DNA of 64,000 bases from Salinithrix halophila (GTDB lineage Bacteria > Bacillota > Bacilli > Thermoactinomycetales > DSM-45169): contig NZ_JBHSAP010000018.1 of the NCBI RefSeq assembly GCF_042650125.1, positions 659,752 through 723,751 of the forward strand, given 5' to 3'. A model generated the notes under the pieces. That model did not search any database and was not told the origin of the DNA. It saw nothing but the letters and a program-made list of their open reading frames with translations. This document shows, one piece after another, positions 9,135 through 18,604 of this stretch (positions within the stretch are counted from its first letter, which is position 1; every line of letters starts with the position of its first letter). The position numbers were made by a program, and so were the translations under genes.

Positions 9135-9314
9135 ATTAACCCACCTTTATCCAAACATGCTATCACTTTAACGTTTTTATGTTACCCCAAATCAATCAGC
9201 GTGAAACCTCCATGTCCCTCCTTCTTCCTATAATCGGGAATTTCCTCCCATTTCATGTATCGGAAAATTGCTTTTTTAAGAGCACCGCTCGCCTTTGAAG
9301 GGCGGGCAAATATC

Positions 9315-10715
9315 TTATTGTCTTGCTTGCTCTTTCCGCTTTTCAAGAATAGGGACCAGATTGTGGGCGACACGCCAGATATCGCCAGCCCCCATGGTAA
9401 TCACCAGATCTCCGGGGCGGACTTGTTCGATCAGATAGGCTTCCACATCTTCTTTGGTATTACGGAATACGGTATGGGGATTGCTGTTGACCTTCACCAT
9501 CTCCACCAGCCTCTCTGAGGTGACCCCCTCAATGGGGGCTTCTCCCGGCGGAGAATAAATACTGGTAATCACCAGTTGGTCAGCCTCTCCAAAGGCACGA
9601 CTAAACTCCTCCATCAAGAGGTGGGTCCGTGAATACCGCTGAGGCTGGAATACGGCGACAATCCGGCGTTCCATCGCTTTCAGGCCGTTAATGGTGGTTC
9701 GGATCTCCGTCGGATGGTGAGCATAATCATCGACAACCAGAATATCATCCGCTTCCCCGATAACCTGGAAACGACGTTTTGCCCCTTGAAAGCGAGCCAG
9801 CCCTTCAACGATCTGTTCGAAGGAAAGTCCCGCTTCGAGGCAGGCCACAACCGTCGCCAGGGCATTGGCCACATTGTGGCGACCAGGAACCTGGATCATG
9901 ACGTCGCCCAGAATTTCCTCTCCCCGTTTCACGGTGAAACGGGTCTCGTTGAAACGCTGCCTAATATCAACGGCGGTATAATCCGCCGGACGGTCTAAAG
10001 CATACGTGATCACCTGAGCGTCAGACTCTCCGGCGATCTCCCGCAAATACCCGTCATCCCAGCCTAGGACAGCAACCCCATCTTTTTTAACTTGGCGCAG
10101 AAACTGTTGGTAGGCTTTCTTCAGATTTTCAAAATCGCCATCGTAATTCTCTAGATGGTCGGGTTCAATATTGGTAACAATCGCAATATGGGGATAGTAT
10201 TCAAGAAAAGTCCCATCACTTTCATCCGCTTCCGCAACCACATATTCACTTTGACCCGCTTTGGCATTACTGCCGAGGCCGACTACCTCGCCACCGATCA
10301 CATAAGTCGGGTCCGCTTCATTTTCCTCCAATGTCTGAGCAATCATCGAAGAAGTCGTCGTCTTGCCGTGTGCACCGGCGACCGCGATTCCCTTTTTATC
10401 GTTTAGAAGGGCTGCTAGCATTTGCGAACGGTGAAGGACAGGAATCCCTTGTGCTTCAGCCGCTTTGAGCTCCACATTACCTTTGGGAATACTGGAAGAA
10501 TAGACCACACGGTCGGCTCCATCAATGAGAGAAGCATCATGCCCGAGATGAATCTCTGCCCCTCTGACTTCCAAGCTTTCCGTCAATTTGTTCACGGCCA
10601 CATCGGAGCCGGTCACCCGGTGCCCCATCTCCAGCAACACACGGGCAATCGCACTCATCCCGTAACCACCAATCCCCACAAAATGTACATGTTCTCCTTT
10701 GTGCAACCCACTCAC
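9315..10715 (-). CDS. murC: UDP-N-acetylmuramate--L-alanine ligase MurC
   Basis: Cytoplasmic ATP-dependent ligase adding L-Ala to UDP-MurNAc, the first amino acid of the peptidoglycan stem. Visible are the N-terminal Rossmann motif FVGIGGYGMSAIA, the Mur-ligase ATP loop AGAHGKTTTSSMIA, the EADESDGTFLEY substrate segment and a C-terminal domain containing DDYAHHPTEI. GTG 10715 overlaps the folC stop as GTGA, a coupling arrangement; TTG 10706, nine bases behind AAAGGTGG, is the alternative start. The length of about 466 residues is normal. Confidence 0.93.
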   Translation of the reverse strand: MSGLHKGEHVHFVGIGGYGMSAIARVLLEMGHRVTGSDVAVNKLTESLEVRGAEIHLGHDASLIDGADRVVYSSSIPKGNVELKAAEAQGIPVLHRSQMLAALLNDKKGIAVAGAHGKTTTSSMIAQTLEENEADPTYVIGGEVVGLGSNAKAGQSEYVVAEADESDGTFLEYYPHIAIVTNIEPDHLENYDGDFENLKKAYQQFLRQVKKDGVAVLGWDDGYLREIAGESDAQVITYALDRPADYTAVDIRQRFNETRFTVKRGEEILGDVMIQVPGRHNVANALATVVACLEAGLSFEQIVEGLARFQGAKRRFQVIGEADDILVVDDYAHHPTEIRTTINGLKAMERRIVAVFQPQRYSRTHLLMEEFSRAFGEADQLVITSIYSPPGEAPIEGVTSERLVEMVKVNSNPHTVFRNTKEDVEAYLIEQVRPGDLVITMGAGDIWRVAHNLVPILEKRKEQARQ

Positions 10716-12055
10716 CCACCTTTATCCCATTTCTGCGTCCTTAGGCTGTGACGAATCTCCCCTACCAGGAAAAGGGTTCCAGCCACCAGAATCAGATCCC
10801 GGCCTCCCGCTTCCTCTCGGAGTTGAGCCAGCCCTTCCCATGGTTTCTCGGCAATCCGAACCGCGATCTCCGGATTCAGGGACCGGATGGTATCCGCCAG
10901 CTCGACAGCCGGGAGAGAACGGGGATGGTTCGCTTGCGTAGCCGTAACCGTATCCACCAGCGGCAGCAACGGGGCGAGAATGTTCTCCCGTTCTTTATCC
11001 GCCATCACTCCTGTCAAAAAGTGCAGCTGATCATATTCATAAGATGTTAGAGCGTCGGCAAGTGCCAGGGCTCCCTCCCGGTTATGAGCCCCGTCAAGCA
11101 GAATGCGGGGCGAATCAGCCACTGTCTCCAACCGGCCGGGCCAGAACACTTTCTCCAGCCCTTGGCGGACTGTCTCCTTATCCAGCAGCGTTGCATAAAA
11201 CTGGCGCAGCACCTCACATATCATCAGGGCCATGGCCCCGTTCTTTACCTGGTGCGCCCCCTTCAAAGGGATGGATACCTTCTCAAGAGAACGGTAGGGA
11301 CCGATAAATGTAAAAGCCTCCCCTTCCGCTCCCTTTTCAGGAAAGGATTCCACTTTAAAATCCCGGTTCAACAGGTAAAGACGGCAGTTTTTTTCTTTCG
11401 CTCGCTGTCGGATAACGAGAAGCGCCTCCTCGTCTTCGACGGCACTCACTACCGGCACTCCCGCCTTGATGATCCCCGCTTTCTCCGCAGCGATCTCTGG
11501 GATGGACTCCCCAAGAAACGCCTGATGATCATGTCCTACATTGGTAATAACGGATACGAGGGGAAGGACAACATTGGTGGAATCCAGCCGCCCGCCCAAA
11601 CCCGTTTCCCAGACGACAAACCAAGGAACGGCCTCACGGGCGAAGTATAAAAGAGCAACCAATGTCCAAAACTCGAATTCTGTCACCCGGTCAAGCCCTG
11701 CCGCCGCCCGTTCCTCTGTCAGGTCGGCTACGACTTTCGCCCAACGGACAAATTCGGACTCCGGGATGGGGTCCCCATCCATGGTAATCCGCTCTCCCCA
11801 ATGCTGCAAATAAGGAGAAGTGAACATTCCGGTCGGATAACCCGCCTGCCTAAGTATAGATGCCGTCATCGCGGCTGTCGATCCTTTGCCGTTAGTGCCC
11901 GCAATGTGGATGATTTTCAGTCGGCGTTCCGGGTTGCCGAGACGGGCACACATCCATTCCATCCGGTCCAGCCCTGGGCGAACGCCCTGGGAGCACCCTT
12001 CTCTCATCCACTGAAACACATCATCCGCTATGGTGAATCCCATTGCTTCAGCCAT
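10712..12055 (-). CDS. folC: Folylpolyglutamate synthase / dihydrofolate synthase FolC
   Basis: Adds glutamate to dihydropteroate and folates. The P-loop GTNGKGSTAAM is near residue 53, the Mur-ligase-like central domain carries TNVGHDHQAFLG, and the C-terminal domain has the LDGAHN motif. It is 447 residues long. It lies between the valS terminator and murC, with which it overlaps by four bases, so folC-murC is probably a two-gene unit. Confidence 0.92.
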   Translation of the reverse strand: MAEAMGFTIADDVFQWMREGCSQGVRPGLDRMEWMCARLGNPERRLKIIHIAGTNGKGSTAAMTASILRQAGYPTGMFTSPYLQHWGERITMDGDPIPESEFVRWAKVVADLTEERAAAGLDRVTEFEFWTLVALLYFAREAVPWFVVWETGLGGRLDSTNVVLPLVSVITNVGHDHQAFLGESIPEIAAEKAGIIKAGVPVVSAVEDEEALLVIRQRAKEKNCRLYLLNRDFKVESFPEKGAEGEAFTFIGPYRSLEKVSIPLKGAHQVKNGAMALMICEVLRQFYATLLDKETVRQGLEKVFWPGRLETVADSPRILLDGAHNREGALALADALTSYEYDQLHFLTGVMADKERENILAPLLPLVDTVTATQANHPRSLPAVELADTIRSLNPEIAVRIAEKPWEGLAQLREEAGGRDLILVAGTLFLVGEIRHSLRTQKWDKGG

Positions 12056-12122
12056 GCCGCTTCGTTCCCTTCTTCCATTCCATGCGGAAAAATCCCCAAA
12101 CCAATACTATCATAACAGTCAA

Positions 12123-12149
12123 AAGAGAAAACGGGCAGGGGGCCTGCCC
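12123..12149 (-). terminator. Terminator after valS
   Basis: The minus strand has GGGCAGGCCCCCTGCCC followed by a T-rich tract, ten bases past the valS stop. It separates valS from folC. Confidence 0.8.
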
Positions 12150-12158
12150 ATTTTCCGG

Positions 12159-14810
12159 TTACTTCCCTTTTAACTCCTGAAGGCGATTTTCCACTTTGGT
12201 CCGCTTTTCCCTATACTCTTCGCCTTTTTTCCGCTCTTCGTCGACCACGTGGGACGGTGCCTTCGCCACAAACCCAGGGTTGGAGAGCTTTTTTTCCACC
12301 CGTTCCACTTCTTTGTCCAACTTTTTCTTCTCGGTTTCCAGACGGGTGATGGTCTGTTCGATATCGATCAAACCTTCTAGAGGAAGGAATAGTTCGGCAC
12401 CCGTAACGACGGCGGTCATCGCCCGGCCCGGACGCGCCAGATCCACCTCTACAGTCAGGTTCTCCACTCCACAGAGACGCCGAATTGCCGGTTCGTTGTG
12501 ACGGAAGATGGGAAGTGTTTCGGCCTCAGCCCTGATCAGTAGATCCACCTGTTTTTTGGGCGCTACTTCCATTTCAGCGCGAATGTTACGAACGGCACGG
12601 ATGGTTTCAATCAGCACTTCCATTTCACGCACCGCTTCTGGCGCTTCAAACATCGAATGGGGAGAGGGCCAGTCGGCAATCGTGAGACTTTCTCCATCCA
12701 CGGGCAGGTGCTGCCAGATTTCTTCCGTCACATAAGGCATGTACGGGTGAAGAAGCCTCAGGGATTGATCCAAGACATGGGCTAGGACCGCCCGGGTCGT
12801 CCGTTTTGCCTGTTCGTCCGTCCCATATAGAGGAAGCTTGGCGAACTCGATATACCAGTCGCACAGCTCGTTCCAGATAAATTGATAGAGTACTTGCCCA
12901 GCTTCACCAAAATCGTACCGATCCAGCTGGCGGGTCACCTCGCTCACCGTTTCATTGAGGCGATGGAGGATCCAGCGATCCGCTGTAGACAAGTTCTCCC
13001 CCAGGGAAAGATCCCCAACTTCCTCCTTCTCCAGGTGCATGAGAGCAAAGCGGGAGGCGTTCCAGATCTTGTTGGCGAAGTTGCGGGCCGATTCCACCCG
13101 CTCCCAACGGAAGCGCTGGTCATTCCCCGGAGTGTAGCCGGTAGACAGCATAAATCGCATCGCATCTGCTCCGTACTTATCGATGACATCCATCGGGTCG
13201 ACTCCGTTACCCAGTGATTTGGACATTTTGCGACCTTCAGCATCCCGGACCAAACCGGTAATGAGAACATCCTTGAAGGGTTTTTCTCCGGTAAACTCCA
13301 GGGCGGAGAAAATCATCCGTGCAACCCAGAAATAGATGATATCATACCCGGTCACAAGCACATCCGTTGGATAGTACCGTTTCAAGTCCTCTGTACCGGC
13401 TGGCCACCCCAGGGTAGAGAAGGGCCACAGTGCGGAACTGAACCAGGTATCCAGGACATCATCATCCTGTTTTAGGTTCTTTCCGCCACATTGAGGGCAG
13501 GTATCAGGATCTTCCTTGGCTACGAGCATTTTTCCACAATCTGTACAGTACCAAGCCGGAATCCGGTGGCCCCACCACAGTTGCCGGGAAATGCACCAAT
13601 CCCGTACATTTTCGATCCAGTGGAGGTAGATCTTCTCAAACCGCCCCGGAATGAAACGGACGCCTTCCCCTGACCGCGTATCTTGGATGGCTGACTCGGC
13701 CAAGGGTTTCATAGCAACAAACCATTGGGTGGACAAATAAGGCTCCACCACGGCTCCGGACCGTTCACTATGCCCAACGGAGTGGACATGATCTTCAACC
13801 TCGACCAGTACCCCGTCTTCCTGCAAATCTTTTAGTAAGGCTTTACGGCATTCGAATCGATCCAATCCCCGATAGGGACCCGCTTGTTCATTCATCGTTC
13901 CTGTCTCATCCATCACCAGGATTTGGGGCAGGTCGTGACGGCGACCGATCTCGAAATCGTTCGGATCATGGGCAGGAGTGATCTTCACCGCCCCGCTTCC
14001 GAATTCCGGATCTACATGTTCATCAGCAACAATCGGGATCTCTCTATCCACGATCGGCAATAGGACCGTCTTTCCGATTAACGCCTTATAGCGGTCATCC
14101 TCGGGATGAACAGCGACACCCGTGTCCCCCAACATCGTTTCCGGCCTTGTCGTGGCAATCCGGATCTTACCGCTGCCGTCGGTGAGGGGATATTCCATGT
14201 GATAAAGTTTCCCCTGCACCTCTTTATGGATCACTTCAATGTCGGAAAGAGCCGTTCGAGCTGCCGGATCCCAGTTAATAATGTACTTTCCGCGGTAAAT
14301 GAGCCCTTTTTCATACAGACGGACAAAAACTTCACGAACCGCCTGGGAAAGCCCTTCATCCATCGTGAACCGCTCCCGGGAATAATCCAAGGAGAGGCCC
14401 ATTTTGCGCCACTGACTGCGAATGATCTCGGCATAGTTTTCTTTCCATTCCCATACCTGGGTCAGAAATTTTTCCCGACCCAAATCATGGCGGCTGACTC
14501 CCTCTTCTCGAAGGCGCGCCTCTACCCGCGCCTGGGTAGCAATCCCAGCGTGATCCATCCCCGGGAGCCAGAGAGCGTCATACCCGTTCATCCGCTTGAA
14601 GCGGGTCATGATATCCTGCAAGGTCATATTCAGAGCGTGACCGATATGAAGGTTGCCGGTTACGTTAGGCGGCGGAATGACAATCGTGAAAGGCTCCCGC
14701 TCCGGATGTTTTCCAGCACGGAAAAAACCTTCCTTCAACCAAAACTCATTCCATTTCTCTTCGGATTGCTTCGGATCATAGGCCGAAGACATGCTTTTTT
14801 GATCAGCCAT
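12159..14810 (-). CDS. valS: Valyl-tRNA synthetase
   Basis: Class I aminoacyl-tRNA synthetase charging tRNA-Val. The HIGH signature is in NVTGNLHIGHAL, and GRKMSKSLGNGVDP carries KMSKS. A zinc-type CTDCGK...CPQCGG insertion and the C-terminal coiled coil (LETEKKKLDKEVERVEKKL) are present. I chose ATG 14810 (883 residues, the usual size), since GGAGG lies six bases upstream; the adjacent ATG 14813 is equally possible. The frame runs open into the T-box, which is non-coding. Expression is controlled by the upstream T-box leader. Confidence 0.95.
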   Translation of the reverse strand: MADQKSMSSAYDPKQSEEKWNEFWLKEGFFRAGKHPEREPFTIVIPPPNVTGNLHIGHALNMTLQDIMTRFKRMNGYDALWLPGMDHAGIATQARVEARLREEGVSRHDLGREKFLTQVWEWKENYAEIIRSQWRKMGLSLDYSRERFTMDEGLSQAVREVFVRLYEKGLIYRGKYIINWDPAARTALSDIEVIHKEVQGKLYHMEYPLTDGSGKIRIATTRPETMLGDTGVAVHPEDDRYKALIGKTVLLPIVDREIPIVADEHVDPEFGSGAVKITPAHDPNDFEIGRRHDLPQILVMDETGTMNEQAGPYRGLDRFECRKALLKDLQEDGVLVEVEDHVHSVGHSERSGAVVEPYLSTQWFVAMKPLAESAIQDTRSGEGVRFIPGRFEKIYLHWIENVRDWCISRQLWWGHRIPAWYCTDCGKMLVAKEDPDTCPQCGGKNLKQDDDVLDTWFSSALWPFSTLGWPAGTEDLKRYYPTDVLVTGYDIIYFWVARMIFSALEFTGEKPFKDVLITGLVRDAEGRKMSKSLGNGVDPMDVIDKYGADAMRFMLSTGYTPGNDQRFRWERVESARNFANKIWNASRFALMHLEKEEVGDLSLGENLSTADRWILHRLNETVSEVTRQLDRYDFGEAGQVLYQFIWNELCDWYIEFAKLPLYGTDEQAKRTTRAVLAHVLDQSLRLLHPYMPYVTEEIWQHLPVDGESLTIADWPSPHSMFEAPEAVREMEVLIETIRAVRNIRAEMEVAPKKQVDLLIRAEAETLPIFRHNEPAIRRLCGVENLTVEVDLARPGRAMTAVVTGAELFLPLEGLIDIEQTITRLETEKKKLDKEVERVEKKLSNPGFVAKAPSHVVDEERKKGEEYREKRTKVENRLQELKGK

Positions 14811-14835
14811 CATAGCCCTCCTTTGTCGACTTTTA

Positions 14836-15106
14836 CAAAAATAAAAAACTCCTTCATCATCCAAAGGACGGAAGGAGTTCCGCGGTACCACCTTTATTCA
14901 TCGCGTTCAAAAAGAACCTACGATGCACTCTGAGATCCCGGTAACGCCGGGGACGCGTCCCACCCTACTTAACCTTCAGGCGGGCAGCTCGAGGGGGACC
15001 TTCGACAGTTTCACCTGGAACCCCTTGCAGCCGGGGAGGCTCCTCTCTGAAAGGCTAAATTCTGCCTACTCTCCCTGTCATCACTTTTTTGAGCTTCCCA
15101 TTCGCG
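14836..15106 (-). promoter_or_regulatory. Valine T-box riboswitch leader of valS
   Basis: The minus strand carries the T-box sequence GGTGGTACCGCGG at 14880-14892, which reads the uncharged tRNA acceptor end, followed directly by a terminator (AACTCCTTC...GAAGGAGTT then Ts, 14836-14879). Upstream is a stem I region with the AGTA bulge. In the specifier segment the triplet GTC (15006-15004), a valine codon, sits between GAAACT and GAAGG. Uncharged tRNA-Val should favour the antiterminator and turn valS on. Confidence 0.92.
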
Positions 15107-15112
15107 AACTAA

Positions 15113-15141
15113 ATTGTACCAAAAAAGTCTCGGGGGCGCAA
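15113..15141 (-). promoter_or_regulatory. Sigma-A promoter of valS leader
   Basis: The minus strand has -35 TTGCGC (15141-15136), a 17-bp spacer and -10 TACAAT (15118-15113). Transcription would begin near 15106, just upstream of T-box stem I. Confidence 0.65.
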
Positions 15142-15228
15142 GGAAACGGCACACCAACAAACCCACAGCGGCCAGCCCTGGGGTTGTCGATGCTTTTATA
15201 AAGAAATAAGTGCCGGAGTTACGGTAAA

Positions 15229-15390
15229 TCAGCGGGTCATTCCAAAAGCTTGCTGTACGCTTTCCCACATCAGCTGCGGATTGGCCAGAAAAGCCAACAG
15301 CAGGACCGTACTCAATAGCAGGAAACTGAGGATGAGAAGAATCAACAGACCCCGGTACATGCTTCTGACCGTTGATTTCACAGTGCTCAT
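15229..15390 (-). CDS. Small single-pass membrane protein of unknown function (53 aa)
   Basis: A short gene starting at ATG 15390 with AAGGGGGG six bases upstream, which makes it convincing despite its size. It encodes 53 residues: a basic N-terminus (MSTVKSTVRSMYRG), one strongly hydrophobic helix of about 22 residues, and a short tail NPQLMWESVQQAFGMTR. It lies upstream of the valS promoter on the same strand and beyond the germinant-receptor operon, with no obvious partner. I do not recognise the family. A sporulation-related small membrane protein is a guess from the neighbourhood only. Confidence 0.6.
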   Translation of the reverse strand: MSTVKSTVRSMYRGLLILLILSFLLLSTVLLLAFLANPQLMWESVQQAFGMTR

Positions 15391-15616
15391 GATGAACCCC
15401 CCTTACTCCTCATGCTTTCTCTCAACGTTTATTTTGCTCCTTTCCCCTCGGCTTGTCTACCCTTTTTCCCTCTTTCATCATTTCCGGCGCGTAAAAAGGC
15501 AGCACGACACTTGTGTACACTTTGTGTTTCCGTTACGCATATAATTTGGTTGAAGGCAAACCTTTCAACGAGGATTCGCTCGAATGAGTCATATAGAGAT
15601 GGAAAGGGTGATCCCC

Positions 15617-15712
15617 ATGGAATGGTTCAGGGCTCTATTTTTTTCTGCCGCCTTATTCTTCCCCCTGAAAATGATGGAAATCTGGTTGGAAGAACGAAGG
15701 AAGAGAAAGTGA
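15617..15712 (+). CDS. Possible 31-aa small membrane peptide
   Basis: ATG 15617 opens a 31-codon frame giving MEWFRALFFSAALFFPLK then a charged tail ending RRKRK. GGAAAGGG lies a few bases upstream and a TATAAT occurs at 15540-15545, but no good -35 accompanies it. One hydrophobic segment followed by a basic tail resembles many tiny Gram-positive membrane peptides. A frame this short can arise by chance, so the call is tentative. Confidence 0.3.
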   Translation: MEWFRALFFSAALFFPLKMMEIWLEERRKRK

Positions 15713-15860
15713 TTTCTCCCATGGCTGAAGCCGTGAGCTTCTCGGATCATCGGGTGCGATAACCCGCTATCCTCTCCGAAGGCACCGCCCGAGCCAGAAA
15801 ATTGCGTTTAAACCAGCCGATTTCGGGAAAAAAACCAATCGCTCAATGAAACCGTTTCGT
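15713..15860 (-). repeat. Possible IS200/IS605 right-end scar
   Basis: On the minus strand a short frame ends ERIAGYRTR-stop and is followed by the imperfect hairpin GAAGCTCACGGCTTCAGCC with ATGGGAG. This is the kind of subterminal hairpin found just after tnpA or tnpB stops in IS200/IS605 elements. No recognisable transposase domain remains upstream. The rest of the 15.4-15.94 kb stretch shows nothing else that I can name. Confidence 0.3.
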
Positions 15861-15943
15861 ACCGCATGGATACCCCAATCCTCTCGATAGCCCCAGCTGC
15901 AAAAGTGAATACGAACACTGAGGTCTTTTTTCACCATCTAACC

Positions 15944-15970
15944 ACAAAAAAACACCGGCATCCGCCGGGG
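15944..15970 (-). terminator. Terminator of the germinant-receptor operon
   Basis: The minus strand has CCGGCGGATGCCGG followed by a run of seven Ts, about 30 bases past the last gene of the operon. Confidence 0.75.
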
Positions 15971-16001
15971 TTAGCGGTTGGGGTGATCATGAAGCTCGTG
16001 T

Positions 16002-17096
16002 TCAAGCTGACGTTCCCTTACGGCGGAGGATTGCCGCTCCTAAGAGAAGAACGGGCAAAAGAACCCCGAACGTCGCAGTGAAAGGGGGCCAGATCAGCTT
16101 CGTGAAAGTGGTGAGATACAGGATATTCGGAACGAATATTAAACTGAGGGGAATCATGATAAGACCCAGGGGCATAGTCAAGGGCCGGTAATCCTTGAGG
16201 CGAAAAACCAGTGCGAGGCTGAAGGCTGAAGCGTAAAAACTAATCGCTGTTTTTATAAAGAGAGTGATGAACCATATCCCCGCCACGATGACTTCCACAC
16301 GCTCAACAAACTGACCCAGACTGATTCTTTGCGCCAGCTTAAATGGTGTATAGTTATACAACTTCGCGATGTCAGCCCCAAGAACCGATACCGAGACGGC
16401 ATTCATCATTACCAGCAGAAGGTTAGCCACAATCATCCCGATTAGAAAGGGTTTTTTAGTCGCCTTAGCCCGAGTAAAGGCGGGAAAAACCATAAACCAT
16501 ATGACCGTTTCAAAAATGAATGCGACATAACGGATATTCCCTTCCAAAACTGGTTTTACCCCTTCAGCGAGAATAGGCTCGAGCCGTACTCCTTTCATTT
16601 CGGGGGCCAAAGTAAGGATCAGGATGAGAAATAAGGCGACCACCCATGGAAACAACAATTCCGCAGCACGGGCAAGCGGTTCGATCCCAAGCCGAACCCC
16701 GAAGATCAGAACGATAGAAAAAAGAAGAAGAATCGCTTGAATCGGTGTCTCAACCAGAATGTAGGTCGTAATGAAATCACCCACTTGATTCAACATGAGG
16801 ATGGTATCTATAAAAGCAAAGGTAAAAAACAGGAACGAAACCATTTTACCCATCCAGTTCCCCAAGATTTCCCCCGTAAACTCTATAGGGGTCTTACCGG
16901 GAAACCGTCTTCCGATCGCGTCATACAAAAGAGCGATCACCACACCTTCGACCAAACCCAAGGCGGCGGCGATCCAAGCATCTTGTTTTGCCGAATCGAT
17001 CACTATGGTAGGGGTCAACAAAACCGCGTTCCCCATCATAAACAGAATAACCAAAATCATAAACTGGCGCCCCGATATGTAGCCTTGGTTCATCAT
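16002..17096 (-). CDS. Spore germinant receptor B subunit (GerAB/GerKB family permease)
   Basis: A 364-residue protein of the amino-acid-permease-like GerAB family, with about ten membrane helices and the typical opening ISGRQFMILVILFMMGNAVLLTP. In Bacillus spores this inner-membrane subunit forms the germinant-binding pocket. It is the last gene of a four-gene operon, preceded by the A, C and small D subunits. The start is ATG 17096, with a second ATG directly after. The germinant cannot be predicted from sequence. Confidence 0.88.
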   Translation of the reverse strand: MMNQGYISGRQFMILVILFMMGNAVLLTPTIVIDSAKQDAWIAAALGLVEGVVIALLYDAIGRRFPGKTPIEFTGEILGNWMGKMVSFLFFTFAFIDTILMLNQVGDFITTYILVETPIQAILLLFSIVLIFGVRLGIEPLARAAELLFPWVVALFLILILTLAPEMKGVRLEPILAEGVKPVLEGNIRYVAFIFETVIWFMVFPAFTRAKATKKPFLIGMIVANLLLVMMNAVSVSVLGADIAKLYNYTPFKLAQRISLGQFVERVEVIVAGIWFITLFIKTAISFYASAFSLALVFRLKDYRPLTMPLGLIMIPLSLIFVPNILYLTTFTKLIWPPFTATFGVLLPVLLLGAAILRRKGTSA

Positions 17097-17125
17097 GGCG
17101 TCTCACTTCCTAATTAAGGACTGAC

Positions 17126-17356
17126 TCACTTTAACCAACCGAATATCCAATCACTCAACGGTTTGTAAATAAGCACGACCCCATCCAACGGGTTTGGGAT
17201 ATCCAGATCCAACCCGTAAGCGATATTCAACCCGGTTCCAAACAGAAGGAGGATCGAGAAAAGCCACAGTCCCTTTTTCATCCCTTGCTGTTTTAACTTC
17301 GGGACTTCGATGTATAGAATGGCAGCAACCACCACAAAGATCCCAATCATAAACAT
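17126..17356 (-). CDS. Germinant receptor small D-type subunit
   Basis: A 76-residue membrane protein with two hydrophobic helices (FMIGIFVVVAAILYIEV, and GLWLFSILLLFGTGLNIAYGL). ATG 17356 is preceded by AGAGGGGGG six bases upstream; the longer frame to 17392 has no such site. Small two-helix D subunits inside ger operons are known from other bacilli and modulate receptor activity. Position between the C and B genes supports that role, and assignment rests on size and context. Confidence 0.7.
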   Translation of the reverse strand: MFMIGIFVVVAAILYIEVPKLKQQGMKKGLWLFSILLLFGTGLNIAYGLDLDIPNPLDGVVLIYKPLSDWIFGWLK

Positions 17357-17388
17357 CCGGATCCCCCCTCTTAGGCCGCGGTCAAAAG

Positions 17389-18579
17389 TCACATTCCTTC
17401 AATGAAAGAATTACCCGCTGACCCGGTTTGCCGAATTTTGAAATCCACCTTGACATCAGGCTTGAGTTTGACGAATTCCCGGTCCCAGTTCTTCTTAAGC
17501 TTTTTCCACACATTCGGATCACTGCGGTAAATCGCCTCGCCAAAGCCAAAAATATCGGATCGGTAGCCCTGCGCTTTTTTGATGCTCATCTCAGCCATTT
17601 TTTTAATCCGTTGTTCCGTTCTTTTTTCCAATTCGTAAAGGGTTTGCTTCTTCGAGAGGTCGATGTTACAGGCGACTTCCCCCACATTCCCTTCGCCCTT
17701 AATCTCTACGGTAAGTTTCGGCTTCCCCTTCCTGATCTCTCCCTTGATTTTTGATTGGATCCCCTTTACCTCGATGACAACCTTCCCTCCTTGGGGGCAG
17801 GGAAGGTGACCGACGGTGTTCGTGATGTTATTTCTGATGTAATTGTACCCTTTGCTTTCCTCCTGATTGAGCCAGCCGACCAGCCTGTCCTTGTTGAGTA
17901 CCCCCATCAATTCGATAACCACCAGAGAGGGGGGGGTGATGGTGTTCAGATTCGCCTCCGTTTCGCCTGTTTCTTCTTCTCCCCTGATTTCAACTCCCGC
18001 TAGGACTGGAGCCTTCCCTTTGGTCATCATTTCAGAAAGGAGTTGATCCAGTTTCACCCCTTTCGTCGGAGCCCAGCTCTTTTCCGAAGTCTCCAGGGAG
18101 AAAAACATTTTCGATGCAGGGATTTTTTCCACCCGTGTGAATTGCGACAGCAAATCCCGAGCACTGTTTTTTTTGGCGATGAGGACGTAAAAATCGGGTC
18201 TGACCTCGGGATCCCGGAAAAAGAAATCTAACACATTGCGAATCCCCTCTTTCGCTAACGTTTCGCTAAGGATTAGGACGCGGATATGAGCGACATAAAT
18301 CTTTCTCGGGGATTTCGTGGTTATTTTCCTTAATGCTTCAAACACGGTATCTCCCATCGCCTGGTAAGTGGTGGCAAGTGGACCGATTTGTGCCCGTTGT
18401 CCCGTAACCGCCTCTGGACTAACGATTTGAGCGGTCACGCGATACCGGGTCCCCACTTTATCGATCCCAATGCCGATCGCGATGCCAAGAGTATTAAGTT
18501 CCCGTCGATCCCAGCATCCTGTTGCAGTAAGGAGCAATAGGGAGCCGACCAAACAAAGAATTCCGATTCGCTTGATCAT
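17389..18579 (-). CDS. Spore germinant receptor C subunit (Ger(x)C lipoprotein)
   Basis: A 396-residue lipoprotein with signal peptide and lipobox TATGC (Cys22), directly followed by WDRRELNTLGIAIGIGIDK, which is diagnostic of the Ger(x)C family. It should be diacylated and exposed on the outer face of the spore inner membrane. It is the second gene of the operon, 25 bp after the A subunit. The C-terminal part (DIFGFGEAIYRSDPNVWKKLKKNW) is also typical. Confidence 0.9.
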   Translation of the reverse strand: MIKRIGILCLVGSLLLLTATGCWDRRELNTLGIAIGIGIDKVGTRYRVTAQIVSPEAVTGQRAQIGPLATTYQAMGDTVFEALRKITTKSPRKIYVAHIRVLILSETLAKEGIRNVLDFFFRDPEVRPDFYVLIAKKNSARDLLSQFTRVEKIPASKMFFSLETSEKSWAPTKGVKLDQLLSEMMTKGKAPVLAGVEIRGEEETGETEANLNTITPPSLVVIELMGVLNKDRLVGWLNQEESKGYNYIRNNITNTVGHLPCPQGGKVVIEVKGIQSKIKGEIRKGKPKLTVEIKGEGNVGEVACNIDLSKKQTLYELEKRTEQRIKKMAEMSIKKAQGYRSDIFGFGEAIYRSDPNVWKKLKKNWDREFVKLKPDVKVDFKIRQTGSAGNSFIEGM

Positions 18580-18604
18580 GCTTGGCTACCTCCACTTTCC
18601 CCTC

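Noticed and set aside
9182..9373. 63-codon minus-strand frame after murC
   Set aside because: Overlaps the murC end in another frame and has no convincing ribosome site; it looks like chance.
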